Shown: positions 1 through 13,648, counted from the stretch's first letter. The stretch is 64,000 nt of DNA from Amia ocellicauda (GCF_036373705.1 NC_089853.1:29347568-29411567); one strand, 5' to 3'. The notes: generated from the sequence alone by a model not told the origin. Made by a program: numbers and translations.

Positions 1-1047
1 CAAAAATAAGGCTGGTTCCAGAGGTGGCAGTTGATGTCCACATGCATGTATTTTTCTAAGCCCTGCTCATCAAACTATCTCAAAATGGGGAGAGCTGAAC
101 TAAGATTTCAAATGAAATGACTGCACCTTCGTACTGGCTTTCTCGCTGACAGGAGTTCTGCTAATGTGAAGGCGTGTTTCCTGTGGACAAGTGCCATCTT
201 TTATTTTTCTCTAATTAGAAGCTGTTCCAAAGACCCTTCCCTGATTGATAAACTACATCCAGGGCTTAAGGCATGGCAGTGGCCTCAGCAGACAGTCAGG
301 CTGTTGGGAGAGGCTTCTTGGAACTCAAGCTTGTCCCGAGTTGCTCCAGAAAGACTGTGTGGGATGAGTCTCCTAAATGGACAGTTAAGTGCTTTATTTA
401 CTGAATATCAAATTAATGCCTTTCATGAGAATAAATCCTGTGCTATTGTCATCTTGTTACCTGAGAGATTTTCAAGTGAGTCGTGATGAACCGAGGGGTG
501 TCATGAAGTGTTCTTCAGTATAAATTCTTCACTGTGTCCCAGCTACTCCTCTGGGTACGTCTGTGTTTTGTTTGATTACAGCGGTACAGCTCTTCAAGTT
601 CCTTGGCTTTGAAGATTAGAACTGTGTGCACAGTAGGATGCCAGTTTGCTGTGGGGGCTTTCTAGGCATGAGCGAGTGACAGACGTTGCTGACTGTGCAT
701 TTAAGAGCAGGGGGTTCCTCAGACACCTCTCTCCGTTTGCCAGTCGGTCATCAAGCTTCAGGGTAGGCTGTTAAATGTACCAATGAATCTTTCAGTGCAC
801 ATAAATTAATATGTAGATCTTTTGTGCCCTCCAATTACAGAAACACTTCATGTAGAATGCATCTTGCCTTGGACAACCTCCCTCTAATCCTTGTATTTTT
901 CAATTCTAAGAGAGAGAAAAACACGAACACCAACGCTTCAGTTTTTAACCTTATTAAAGAATACAATCTTCCTTATTTGTATTCTGGCTTGATCAGCCCT
1001 GGGAGGGATTATTTCCATTGGTTTGTATGGGGTGGTACTTGTTCATA
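1..1047. other. Intergenic sequence, no gene recognised
   Basis: Open frames here are short and show no domain or splice structure I recognise. In human, USP3 lies immediately upstream of FBXL22, so this could be distal USP3 3' sequence or spacer. No USP3 coding exon is visible, so that stays a guess. Confidence 0.4.
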
Positions 1048-1049
1048 TA

Positions 1050-2410
1050 CAGTGAGGGAAAAAAGTATTTGATCCCCTGCTGATTTTGTACGTTTGCCCA
1101 CTGACAAAGAAATGATCAGTCTATAATTTTAATGGTAGGTGTATTTTAACAGTGAGATACAGAATAAAAACAACATAATCCAGAAAAATGCATTTCAAAA
1201 AAGTTATACATTGATTTGCATGTTAATGAGGGAAATAAGTATTTGACCCCTTCGACTAAGTACTTGGTGGCAAAACCCTTGTTGGCAATCACAGAGGTCA
1301 GACGTTTCTTGTAGTTGGCCACCAGGCTTGCACACATCTCAGGAGGGATTTTGTCCCACTCCTCTTTGCAGATCCTCTCCAAGTCATTAAGGTTTCGAGG
1401 CTGACGTTTGGCAACTCGAACCTTCAGCTCCCTCCACAGATTTTCTATGGGACTAAGGTCTGGAGACTGGCTAGGCCACTCCAGGACCTTAATGTGCTTC
1501 TTCTTGAGCCACTCCTTTGTTGCCTTGGCTGTGTGTTTTGGGTCATTGTCATGCTGGAATACCCATCCACGACCCATTTTCAATGCCCTGGCTGAGGGAA
1601 GGAGGTTCTCACCCAAGATTTGATGGTACATGGCCCCGTCCATCTTCCCTTTGATGCGGTGCAGTTGTCCTGTCCCCTTAGCAGAAAAACACCCCCAAAG
1701 CATAATGTTTCCACCTCCATGTTTGACGGTGGGGATGGTGTTCTTGGGGTCATTCCTCCTCCTCCAAACACGGCGAGTTGAGTTGATGCCAAAGAGCTCG
1801 ATTTTGGTCTCATCTGACCACAACACTTTCACCCAGTTCTCCTCTGAATCATTCAGATGTTGGCAAACTTCAGACGGGCCTGTACATGTGCTTTCTTGAG
1901 CAGGGGGGCCTTGCAGGCACTGCAGGATTTCAGTCCTTCACGGCGTAGTGTGTTACCAATTGTTTTCTTGGTGACTATGGTCCCAGCTGCCTTGAGATCA
2001 TTAACAAGATCCTCCCGTGTAGTTCTGGGCTGATTCCTCACCGTTCTCATGATCATTGAAACTCCACGAGGTGAGATCTTGCATGGAGCCCCAGAGCGAG
2101 GGAGACTGACAGTTATTTTGTGTCTCTTCCCTTTAAGAGAGTGCTCCTAATCTCAGCTCGTTACCTGTATAAAAGACACCTGGGAGCCAGAAATCTTGCT
2201 GATTGATAGGGGATCAAATACTTATTTCCCTCATTGACATGCAAATCAATTTATAACTTTTTTGAAATGCGTTTTTCTGGATATTTTTGTTGTTATTCTG
2301 TCTCTCACTGTTAAAATACACCTACCATTAAAATTATAGACTGATCATTTCTTTGTCAGTGGGCAAACGTACAAAATCAGCAGGGGATCAAATACTTTTT
2401 TCCCTCACTG
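1050..2410 (-). mobile_element. Tc1-like DNA transposon, copy 1, 5'-deleted
   Basis: The ends are CAGTGAGGG and its complement CCCTCACTG, flanked by a TA duplication at 1048-1049 and 2411-2412. The terminal inverted repeats are long, about 200 bp, and contain a second inner repeat block ('aagtatttgacccc' type), as in IR/DR Tc1 elements. The transposase remnant lies on the minus strand. Compared with copy 2 at 31557-33262, this copy lacks about 222 bp around the transposase start; the junction is near 2130. Its right end is the ordinary form. The family resembles Tc1 elements widespread in teleosts and also reported in lampreys; that family placement is from memory. Confidence 0.95.
1146..2130 (-). 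pseudogene. Tc1 transposase, broken (copy 1)
   Basis: Two minus-strand frames (1853-2056 and 1146-1832) together encode the middle and C-terminal parts of a Tc1 transposase. The DD34E catalytic residues can be seen: Asp in VLWSDE, Asp in HDNDPKHTA and Glu in [11 protein letters not shown], so the catalytic core is intact in this copy. Three lesions disable it. The first 45 or so residues, with the start codon and first helix-turn-helix, are deleted. A frameshift follows KFAN, shared with copy 2. The stop after FATKY has changed from TAA to TTA (complement of 1257-1259), so the frame runs on into the terminal repeat. Confidence 0.9.
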
Positions 2411-2412
2411 TA

Positions 2413-4472
2413 TCTATATCCCTTCTCTTTATTATCACTGATGTAATGTGTTCATTATATGTGGAACCATTTACTTCTCCTATGAGCCAATGAAAATAGA
2501 GCATTCATGTTTTTTTCATTACATAAAATGAAACTGTAAAATGTAGATTATTGGAAACACCACTATCCCTTAAAGGCCCTGTTCTGTAATTCTCCAGAGG
2601 ATACACACCGCTCACATCCCACATCCCAGCAGAGCAGAATCGCTTAAGTCTTTCAGTGCGATTTTTTCACTAAATGACAGAAGTGCTTTGCTCTACTTTA
2701 CGAATAACATTACCGCCCACACAAGAGTAACCACCACAGGCTCGGGAACACCAGCGCTGGCAGAACAGCACGTGTCAGTGTCAGCAGTCTTTCGTTCTGA
2801 CTTAAAAAAAAAAAAAAAATATTAAAACTCCACTATGTGGGTTAAAAAGAACAGGAGGGACAGCTGTTCCTGCTCGCTCAAGTCAACCCACAGGTGTCTG
2901 GTCTTATGGTGGTAACAGTCTTCATTTAGGAGGGGTTTTATTTCCAGTTCTGGTCACAGCTGCTGAAGATCTCAAGCGACTCAGAACTATCTGTGCTGTA
3001 ATACCTGATCTCTTAAGACTTGTAGCAAATGCTTTATTTCAGCATTCTGCCTGTCTGTGTGGCACACTCTACTTCTACAATTATGTTATAACATTACACA
3101 CTAAAGGGTACATTGTGAAAAAGTATGCTTTGCCCTACATTGTAATCAAGAGTACAGACACCACGACAAATGGGTAGCAGCAAACTAGTACAATCTGTTA
3201 TCCCCTGGTGCCAGTAACAGTGCCGGTGATAGAGTTTAGGCTGCAAAAGAGAGTGGTGGATTATAGCATGTACAGGTAAGCTTTGAGAGTTTCAAATATA
3301 CCCATGGTAGGCTGATATTACATTATAGCAGTGTTCTGTATGTGAAACAGGTGTAATGTATTATATCAAGGTGAAATTATATATACTGTCACACAGGCTT
3401 CCGGTCCTGATTTTATTGTGTTTCAGGGGTGACTGAGTTTATGTACTGTGAGAGTGTAACATGACCCCTGACAGTACAAGTAGGAGTTTGTTTGGGTTTG
3501 TAGGGGGGCAGTTTACTATTCGTACCACTGCTGAAGGTCATACTACCATTTCAAAGGGATTCTCTGTCTATGGATGTCCTGGAAGACAAGAATGAATTAT
3601 GTATACTTCGAAATAAAGCATTCACTTTTCCCTTTGAAGGAAAAATAAACATATTCAGCACAGAGCTCGCCAGTGCAAAATGTTCTCCTATTCTCCTATA
3701 GAAGCATTTTGAAATATAGCATTGCTTTATCCCAGTATGCACAATATGGAAGTATTAAAGGCAATTTTGCATCATTGTCATTGAAAAAACAAAACTAACA
3801 TTCCAGACACTATTCATGTTTTCGGTAGGTTGTAATTTATTCTGAACATGCTCTTGAAAACATTTAACATGTGCGGTCTGAAACAATAGACAATCAGTTG
3901 GAAGACTTTTAATTGGTCCTGTACAAACATGATTCATAATTAACTTCAGAAAACATTACACAGCAGATTCAATTGTGTACATGATATTTACATTTACATG
4001 GGCCACCATTGCTGAATATTTCAAGTGCTAGAAACTCTTTTGTATTCCTATTATAAAAAATATACTTAAATGTTCTCAAGATGTGAGTAGCTACAAATTA
4101 GCTTATGGTGGTGTGTTGGCTTTAAAAACATAGGACTCCGCTGCATTTCCTTGTGTGTGGAGTCTCCCTTTCAGAAACACAGTCTGTTGGTTGAGTTACA
4201 GTAGACAGTTCCGCACCCAGGAGTCTGCAGCATGTTGGCCTTCTTCATGCAATATGTGTCTCTATAAATCAAGTGGCAGGGAAGCCATCTTCTCTATGAT
4301 GGCTAGATGATAGAAATGCAGGGCTTAACTGATTGTGATTGTAGTATCATAAACATCTGTTATTCTACACAGATTTCTTAGAAGGATCCCATGCAGGCAG
4401 CGGGGAAGGCCGGTGTGGCTCACATTACCATTTTTGACTCGGCAGCTCCAGTTGTCGTCCCGAAATAAACAC
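2413..4472. other. Intergenic sequence upstream of fbxl22
   Basis: No coding frame is recognisable. There is a poly-A run near 2804-2819. A TATAAA at 4263-4268, about 360 bp before the fbxl22 start codon, is the only core-promoter-like string I noted. I cannot place the transcription start. Confidence 0.4.
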
Positions 4473-4492
4473 CATTCCACGGCCTTATATGT
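4473..4492 (+). promoter_or_regulatory. MCAT plus CArG-like muscle-type sites upstream of fbxl22
   Basis: CATTCC (4473-4478), the core of the TEAD/MCAT element, is followed after four bases by CCTTATATGT (4483-4492). The latter differs by one base from an SRF CArG box (CC, six A/T, GG). The pair ends 130 bp before the start codon. FBXL22 is known as a cardiac and muscle-enriched gene, so SRF/TEAD control would make sense. This is inference from short motifs, and the CArG mismatch falls in the important GG. Confidence 0.3.
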
Positions 4493-4622
4493 CCAGCAGC
4501 TCCCTCTGACTGATTGTAGGGGGAATCATGTATCCAAACAGCATGAATCAGCTCAGCAGCCTCATTGTTGCTCTCTATCAACAAGCTGTCTCTGTGTGTC
4601 AGGAGGTCTACTTCTGCTTGCC

Positions 4623-4957
4623 ATGCACGTCACAGAGCTCAACAGGGAGTGCCTCATACACCTATTCTCCTACCTGGACAAGGACAGCCGCAAGAGTCTC
4701 TCGCTCACCTGCCGTCAGCTGAGGGATGTCTTCCTGGACTCGGCCCTCTGGCCTCTGCTCAACTTCCATTCGCCTTGCGAGCTGAGGAAGGACAACTTTG
4801 TGCTGGGCTCATCGCTGAGGTATCTGTCCATCTGCTGGCATTCGAGCCGGGTCAAAGTGTGCAACATCGAGGACTGGCTGAAAACCACATTCCAAAAGGA
4901 TATCTGCAGGAAGCATGAGACTGTCGTCAGTGACTTCTTAGCCAAAGTTTGCATCAA
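4623..4957 (+). CDS. fbxl22: fbxl22 coding exon 1
   Basis: Encodes residues 1-111 plus two bases of codon 112: the F-box and the linker up to [10 protein letters not shown]. It ends at a strong donor, gtgagt, at 4958. The open frame also runs upstream to 4413, but homology begins at the ATG at 4623, so the longer start is rejected. Confidence 0.95.
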
Positions 4958-7404
4958 GTGAGTGGATTTGCTTTTCGTCTGCCGTGTTATTTTTTACATT
5001 CTTATCTGGACTAGTTTAGATAAATTCTGAAGATCTTGGATTTCTTTCACCGTTCCTTTTTCTGGAATACATTTTCCTTTAACATTAGAAGTGTTTCAAC
5101 AACTTTCTCATTTGTAGCAGTTTTGTAAAATGTTAAAAATCAGGAGTCTCAAATCATACTTTTTGGTTGTAATCCTTTAATCCTCTTCAGTTGAAAGATA
5201 TGATTTATATAGTTGAAAGCATCAAAATAGACTCCATCAGCTGTAGTTTTGGGTGCACCAGTGTATCTCCTCTCCCCACCTTTCCTCTAATGCTTAACAA
5301 TGAGGTTGAAAAATGTTTATTCAAAGGTCATATTATTCCATATAGATTACTACACTGCCATGTCAGGTGAAACTTATCCTTTAAAGATGGATGAAATTAT
5401 ATTATATGCAGACAGATTTGAAGAGGCTGGTAGATATAACGGTATATTTTCATTATGAAAACATGAGTTAAAAGCTGTATGCTATTTAACTCAAGTTCAT
5501 AGAATTATTTTATAAGAAAAAGGTTTAGTTCATTGGTCTTCTGTTTCACAGTGTAGACAAACTTTTATTTAGAAGAAACTGTGCTTTACATTTTATAAGA
5601 AGTATACAGTGACTCTATAATGCAGAAAAGAATGTACTTTTATTTTTTCCAAATAGAGGAATCCCCACAAGTGAGCTCGAGATTAAAAAGTAGCACCTGT
5701 CCCAGAATAATCTTGTCCGGGTTGCATTATTGGTCTGTCACTCATCCAATCACAGGCTGTGGGATTAAAATACACATCAACACTGCCTTTATTACAGAGC
5801 TCACATCTGTAATTTAACTTTCAGCAAGCTAGGGAGGTCTAATTTTCACTGCAAGGAGGGCAGGGTGTGAATTTTTGCAAAATATGCCTCTAAGTTGTAT
5901 TTTGCTTAAACTGTGGTCATATATTAAATAGTAAGAAAAAAGCAAGAGACTGAATATTGCTAGAGTTTAGACAGACTGGAATGCTAAGTATTTAAATGCA
6001 CAATTCAGAATCCTAAATACTCCACTTGAGTTGATTAAAAGGTGAATGTATTTGATGGACTTTTTAATGGATAGGATAAGAATAAGGAATTCACACTAAA
6101 GGAAATCTAACAAAGCATTATAACATTAGGGACCATTATGTGTTCTCCTCAAAAGGAGAACATAATTTAAACACTTTTCTACCTCTATAACTACATATGT
6201 TTCCCACATGGGGGGATGTAGTTAGAATAAATGTTGTTATCTAGATGTAATTAAAATAGATACACAAAACCTTTCCCCATCTTTCCTCCACGTGTATGGA
6301 AATCTATACTCAGAACTGCACTTTAGAGAACAAAAGACCTGCGACCTATCTCAATACAAAATATACAATCAAGATTTTAAAAACAATGTGGAAAGACTAT
6401 TCAAAGTCTTGCATATTTTGATTGCCATGCTTGTCATAGGGCGAGACTTTTTATTTAATGTTCGTCCTTTATATGATCAGTGAAGATGTAAAGTGCACAG
6501 TGTCCGTGCTGTCACAACTGGGAGCTTTAAACACCCAAACCCGTGACTGGTCGAAAATGTGTTATTTACATGTGGAATTAAGATTACGTAATTTATTTTA
6601 TGTAATCTGGAGCAGTCTGAGTGAATGACATGTTGTAGCTGCTGTCAGCCTCACATACTATCACGGTTTTAAAACTGTGTCTGCAAACCTTGTAGCAATA
6701 TATCGCCAGCAGGCAGCAGTATTTCCATGGCAGTCCTGGTAAACATGATTTTATGTATAGTCAGAAAATGTAATGTATTTATTTGGTTTATCATCATCAC
6801 ATTATATTTCTGCAAGGGCTTAGTTAAAATGAGTAAAGAGTTTAACTATATACTCACACGCATGTACATGTAAGTGTGCTGATATTTGTGTAGTGCTTTA
6901 ATTATACTGATACACAGCATCGGCCAGCTGTCTAAATATATCTTGGTTGTTAAAGATCATTTTAAAACATGACATTTATTGTTTTTGCATAGCCTTGGGA
7001 TAGGTGCAGATGATGAAAGTGTGAACGCGTGTCATTTTGTTGCCTGTATCCCAAGGTGCCCCAATTTGCTGTCTTTGACGTTGTCTGGCTGTGGCCACAT
7101 CGCAGACCGAGATGTGCTGCGTGTCCTGCAGAGCTGCGCAGGCCTGCGTTGCCTGCGTCTGGAGAACTGCGCGCGAATCACCGACGACGTGCTGCGTGGG
7201 GCGGCTGCCCACGGACACGGCCTGCGCAGCGTGCAGCTGGACTTCTGCCGTAACGTGAGCCGTGCAGGCCTGCAGCTGCTCAGAGACAGCCGCCCCGCCG
7301 TCCAGCTGAGCGCCGAGAGGAGTGCGGCCATGATCCCGGACAGCCAACCCCAGGAGAAAGCCAGCCTCACCAGAACCTTGCAGAAACTACTCCACTGTTC
7401 CTGA
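4623..7404 (+). CDS. fbxl22: F-box and leucine-rich repeat protein 22 (two coding exons)
   Basis: The CDS joins 4623-4957 to 7056-7404 (684 nt, 227 residues; mammalian FBXL22 is of similar length). FBXL22 is an SCF ubiquitin-ligase substrate adaptor of cardiac and skeletal muscle, linked to turnover of sarcomeric proteins. Residues about 1-45 ([20 protein letters not shown]...) form the F-box that would bind SKP1. The conserved WHSSRVKVC and IEDWLK follow. Exon 2 gives cysteine-type leucine-rich repeats ([39 protein letters not shown]) and the conserved tail [11 protein letters not shown]. The start has G at -3. The junction restores codon AAG (K112): exon 1 ends 'aa' before gtgagt and exon 2 begins 'g' after cccaag. 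It lies upstream of herc1 in the same relative orientation as in human. A 5' UTR intron is possible (acceptor-like 'tgtgtcag' just before the start). Confidence 0.96.
4958..7055 (+). other. fbxl22 intron, with a palindromic D-box
   Basis: A 2.1-kb AT-rich intron with GT-AG ends and no coding content. It contains ATTACGTAAT (6583-6592), a fully palindromic match to the PAR-bZIP/NFIL3 D-box core TTACGTAA. Confidence 0.75.
7056..7404 (+). CDS. fbxl22: fbxl22 coding exon 2 (terminal)
   Basis: Encodes K112 onward: the leucine-rich repeats and the C-terminal tail, with a TGA stop. The acceptor is cccaag at 7050-7055, which joins in frame to give KCPNLLSL. An alternative acceptor at 6991-6992 would add about 21 residues ([11 protein letters not shown]...) that have no counterpart in FBXL22, so it is less likely. 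This exon is much more GC-rich than the surrounding intron and UTR. Confidence 0.94.
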
Positions 7405-7663
7405 AGCCATGCTTTTCATTTTCTAAAAAGGCAGATGAAGTAGACCAACAAGTTATTACAAGGGTGGCCAAATGTCCCGGTCCCCCTATGGAAGGATTTA
7501 TTCTGCATTTGGTCTCATTTTGTATTTTACTTACAAATTAATATTTATACAGATTTTTACAATTTCAAGTTTTGGTGATTCTGTGTGTGTTTTTTATTTC
7601 TGTGGTAATGGTCTGAGTGAAGTACATTACACCTCATTCCATTTATAGAGTTATGACAATAAT

Positions 7664-7669
7664 AATAAA
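7664..7669 (+). other. Candidate fbxl22 polyadenylation signal
   Basis: The first AATAAA after the fbxl22 stop, 260 bp downstream. It sits in an AAT-rich string, so it may be chance. Confidence 0.4.
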
Positions 7670-10600
7670 ATAACACCCCTTGTTAATTCAAGTAGGTGAC
7701 TGATAAAATACAACGATCCAGCTTCTCTCTTCCTGTAGCCCATGTTACATCTTGCTGTCCTATTGGGATTCCTAATATGATACTCCTTTGTGTGACACTG
7801 AGTCTAAAATGAAGATGGTCATCACTTCTGCTACTGCAGTTCCACCAGTCACAATTCTAGGATTTTTAAAAAACAACTAATTGTGCCAGGCCTAACTGAC
7901 TTGGGGAGGAACATGTGTCTAATACTTTCCCCATTAGTCCTTCATGCACCAGGAAGAAAGGGATATTGACCATATGGCACTGGAGCTTTACAATTATTAA
8001 AGTGTAAACACTGCACAGGGGAAGGCTTTCAAACTGACGAAAGACCAACTATCAATACTAATAAAGACATACGGGTAAATATGAAGAAGCTGTTGACGTG
8101 TTTAGCTGTGTCCATCGTTATGGTTATTCTTGGGAATACAGGTTGCTCCTTGTGTCACCTGCCCGCTGTTTATTCTTTTGTGTAATTATGTGTTTGCGTC
8201 TTTATTGAACATTCAAAGTGTCAGTTGCATTTGTGAGTATTGTGTCAAAAGTTTAGAGGCCACACAGAAAAGCACCCCCATCATGTGAAAAGTGAGGTCT
8301 GGAATTAGTAATTGAAGTACGTACGCATGTGTGAGTTTCATGAAGACGAATGGCACAGCAGCCAAGAAAGTAGCAGCACACCAGAGAATATTATATAACC
8401 ATGTGTCGAAGTGTGTGCTACTCACAATTCATGTTTGTTTTTCCTTTGTGTACATGATACAAATATGTGGCCCATTCTAAGGTAACAGCCATGTCTATGA
8501 CAGCACGTACAACACTCACGAAGCGCACAAACTGAACACACTGGTAGATGCATGCTGTTTCGTTTGACTTTTTAAGGCGGTTGAATGATGTTATCCACTT
8601 GACTTGCGTAATCCAGTTCATGGCGGACGTAAGGCAGAGTTAACGTCGCTGCTTTCCCTGCACAGCCCCGCGCAGGCAGCAGTGCGCAGCCGCTCTTCCG
8701 GGCTTTGCGGCAACAGTGACCTCATGTCGGGCAGCAGCACAGGTTCCCTGAGGACGCGCTGGCCCGGCGCCACGGTTGTGAATAGAAACACTTTATGTAA
8801 GAGAGCAGGATATGGAAATAGGCTGGAGAAGAGCTGCGCGCTACACGTGACTATGCTATATTTGCTGGATTGCATTAGACAGCTCCTGCAAACCGAGGGG
8901 CCTTTTGCACCGAGCAGACATAACATCAGTGCTCTACCACGAGTCACCGGTGAAGCAAGACTAATTTTAAGCCTCTCTCTTTTTCGCATGCTGAATGGCT
9001 GCTCCAAAAGTCATCCAGCTTATACAATGTGTTATTTGAATTGCGTAAGGTTTTGAAACAGGGGGAGGAGGGGGGTATATGCGTGATCGTCAGGTGTGCA
9101 GTACATCACACGTGGTCCACACTAGTTTCTCTGTCGGCCTACGCGCTAAATGAATAGATAAGATCCAGGACAGTCATCGTTTTCACGTTGAATATCATCC
9201 ATGTCCCGCAAGCCTCCTTCAACAGACACACATCACTCAGTGTAGACGCGACACAGGCACGACTTAATCCTGTAAGTGAGGTGAATATCTCAACACATCA
9301 ACACGCACATGTATATATAGATGTGCAAATTGTTCTGGGGGAATTTCATATGCAGGGATATTTTAAATGTGTTTGTGGTGGCCTGTAGGAGAACCTGGAG
9401 TGTTTTTTTTCCCCCCCTTTTCTTTAAATCAGACTAGATTTGTTTTTTATTATCCCCCTTAAGCTCTGTGTAATTATGATTTTAAATATGAAACCCATTC
9501 AATTTGGACACATTGTTAGAGGCTAATTCATTAATTGAGTAGATGGTTGTGTGGGGTGCAAGGCCATAAGGTAGCGAAGTTAAATACTGACATCAGCATC
9601 AATGTGCTTGTTTATCCTTTGGAAGCTATTTTAAGAAACTGTAAATGTATTGCAGTGGCATTCCTAACCATCTTCAAATTGGCCTTTATTTACTGATTCA
9701 AAAACAACGACATGATTTTATGCTACAGTATTGTTGTACAAATCATTTTGCATTAGTATATTAAAATAAATCAATACTACCTTCAAACCGCTTTACACTT
9801 TTTTCTTAAATACACATATTTGTTAAGGAAACTATAGCATGAGATGCATTCCAAAACATCAAACACTGACCCACACAGCAAATTGCAAAGTACAAGCCAG
9901 TACTTAGTTGGTTTACAAGGAGTAGAAGGCAGAAGCCATAGGTACACAAAATGTACTGAGGGTAGGTGTCTTTGCAATTCTTGATTATAGTTGGGGCATG
10001 TTTTGATCTGAGAGGGGCCAAGGTCAGGTCTTTCTAGAAAAGTTTTGATTATGGACTAAACAGTGGGCGCAGTGTGGATGCCATGTGAACACTAGTGTTA
10101 GCTCAAGCAACTTGGCACTGCATCAATCATTACTAAAGATTGTTACTTCGTCAAGACTCTTGTTCAAGAAATACTAAAAACGTCCACCCTGCATCTGCTT
10201 TGGATAGGAGACGGATTAACATTTATCTTCTGGAGACTCCAGCACAATCCCTGAAGCGGGAAACCCCTATCTCTGCAGCGCCAACACTACTACACCCAAT
10301 TTACTATTGGCACTGTGTGTCTTGGGAGGGTTTTGGATTTGTTGCTGAGGTAACATTGCATCAACAGTATTGCTGCATATCTGTCTCTGCCCTGCACAGT
10401 TATTAAAGATCATGGTGTGACTGAATATATACATTTATTTTTATTATTCAATTTACACTTGCATCACATGGGGTTTATAAATTCTTAGATTAGGTTGTGG
10501 ACCCCCCCCCCACCCCTTCAGTTTCATGTAACCCTCAAATTTTTTGTGTTATTATTTTAAGGAATACAATTATATCGACTATATTAATAAGTATGGAGAA

Positions 10601-10860
10601 TTTGTATATGGATGCATTTGTTATTAAATCATTGTGATTTGTTAATTCTTTTTAGATAGGAAAGTGACCTATTTATGATATCCAGATTGCAAACATTTCG
10701 GGTTTATTCTTTTAAAATATTTTATACACTGAGAAAGATGGTCTATCTGTGTGAGACCCTGCCCTCAGATGTACCCCTAGCTTTGGCCCCACCCCCAGAC
10801 AGGTATCTGCCAGATGGTGGTAAAGGTGCTGCAATGTGCCCCAACTGTCCTCCTGTTAGA
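7670..10860. other. Intergenic sequence with a CpG-rich patch at about 8610-9060
   Basis: Most of this is AT-rich and featureless. The exception is 8610-9060, clearly richer in CpG and GC. It holds ATGGCGGAC followed directly by GTAAGG at 8620-8634, a 150-codon plus-strand frame (8604-9056) with no domain I recognise, and a CACGTG at 9109-9114. It could be the promoter of an unannotated noncoding transcript or a distal element; I cannot tell which. Confidence 0.4.
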
Positions 10861-12372
<1,512 letters not shown>

Positions 12373-12374
12373 TA

Positions 12375-13648
12375 GATAAACACAAAAATGTAATATACAA
12401 ACTGCAAGGCTAGATATGTAAAAATGCATTGTGTGCGCGAATCATGGTAACATCTGACTGCTGCATTTCGGTGGAGTTTTTGAAGTGCTTTATTGTTGGT
12501 TTGTTTTAAATGCTCTTTTAAACAGAAAACAACAAATAGGCCATTAACATGTTGATTTAGGATAATTGCATACAGTTGCATTTTGATTATATGTGCATTC
12601 TAATGTGAGTTGTGAAAAATATAGCTTTTACTTTTAACTTTAAGATTTTAACTTAACTTGGAAACAAGATACTTTTAAGTTGTTGTGAGGTTATTTATGA
12701 TTTTTTATGCCAGTGGTAAGTGCAGGACTTTGGCGCACATATCTGAGGTAAACATTAACTTAACCTTAAACAAAATATTTAGCTCTTCTGTTGCATCATG
12801 TTACACATTTAAACCATTTATTTTAGGCTATTACAATTTTACTCTTGGTTTATTACAATTTTGAGTTCATGTAAATGCTCAACTTAGACATGCAAAGTTG
12901 GTTGAATTGTTGAATTTCCTTAAAATAAGCGGTTTAAAAACCAAAACAATACTAATTTAAAAAGGCCTGAATGTATTTTTCCATCAAATAGAATTTTAGT
13001 TCTTGTGTGTATATATATTATTTATTTTTATTTTAGCACATCTCAGGAGGGTTATGGTACACCGTGGTGGAAGAGTGTTTTCTAATTAGTGGACCTTATT
13101 TTGGCTGATGAAACTCCACTACAGAAGTAAGTAACATTTTCATTTCAAAGTCTGTTACATTATAACAGTTTCATGGTCTTCTGACTGCCAGTAAATTGGA
13201 ATTAATTGTAAATTATTATGTCTAGCTTTCTATTAATCAATAGTCTACTTAAGTGTAACGGATATTGATAAAAGCATAAAACATGACAAGATTATTATGC
13301 TTTAGATCGTGTTTTATGGAAACTAAATAGTGTTTTAAAGCAAAACATTATATAATGATGACAAATATACATAAAATGTGTTGCTTTGTTGTGGTATTTG
13401 TATTTTTTTATTTGGGGTTCATTGTGGTTGCAATTGGGTTATTTTACGTGACTAACAGAGTGCAAGTTAATATGCTTGCAACTATTAAATATAATGTTTT
13501 CTCAAAATGTGCAACTGAAAAGGTTTAATTCCGGTGACTTTCCCCCTCTCTTATTACAGTGAAATCCGAGTTAGTCGCAGTCCTTATACCAGGCTTGAAT
13601 CGGATTTAGCACTTGGATTCAGCGGATTTGTTTGGCAATTTACACCGT
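12375..13648. other. Intergenic AT-rich sequence
   Basis: No coding frame, repeat pair or motif that I can support. Confidence 0.4.

Noticed and set aside
166-486. 106-codon plus-strand frame as a possible USP3 end
   Set aside because: It has no recognisable ubiquitin-protease motif or splice sites; only its position suggests USP3.
1408-1899. Plus-strand frames across the Tc1 element
   Set aside because: Antisense shadows of the transposase gene.
4413-4622. Upstream in-frame extension of the fbxl22 open frame
   Set aside because: FBXL22 homology begins exactly at [10 protein letters not shown] (4623). The extension is low-quality sequence with the motif-rich upstream region inside it.
6979-7055. 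Longer fbxl22 exon 2 from the acceptor at 6991
   Set aside because: It would insert about 21 residues absent from FBXL22, while the acceptor at 7055 gives the conserved [15 protein letters not shown].
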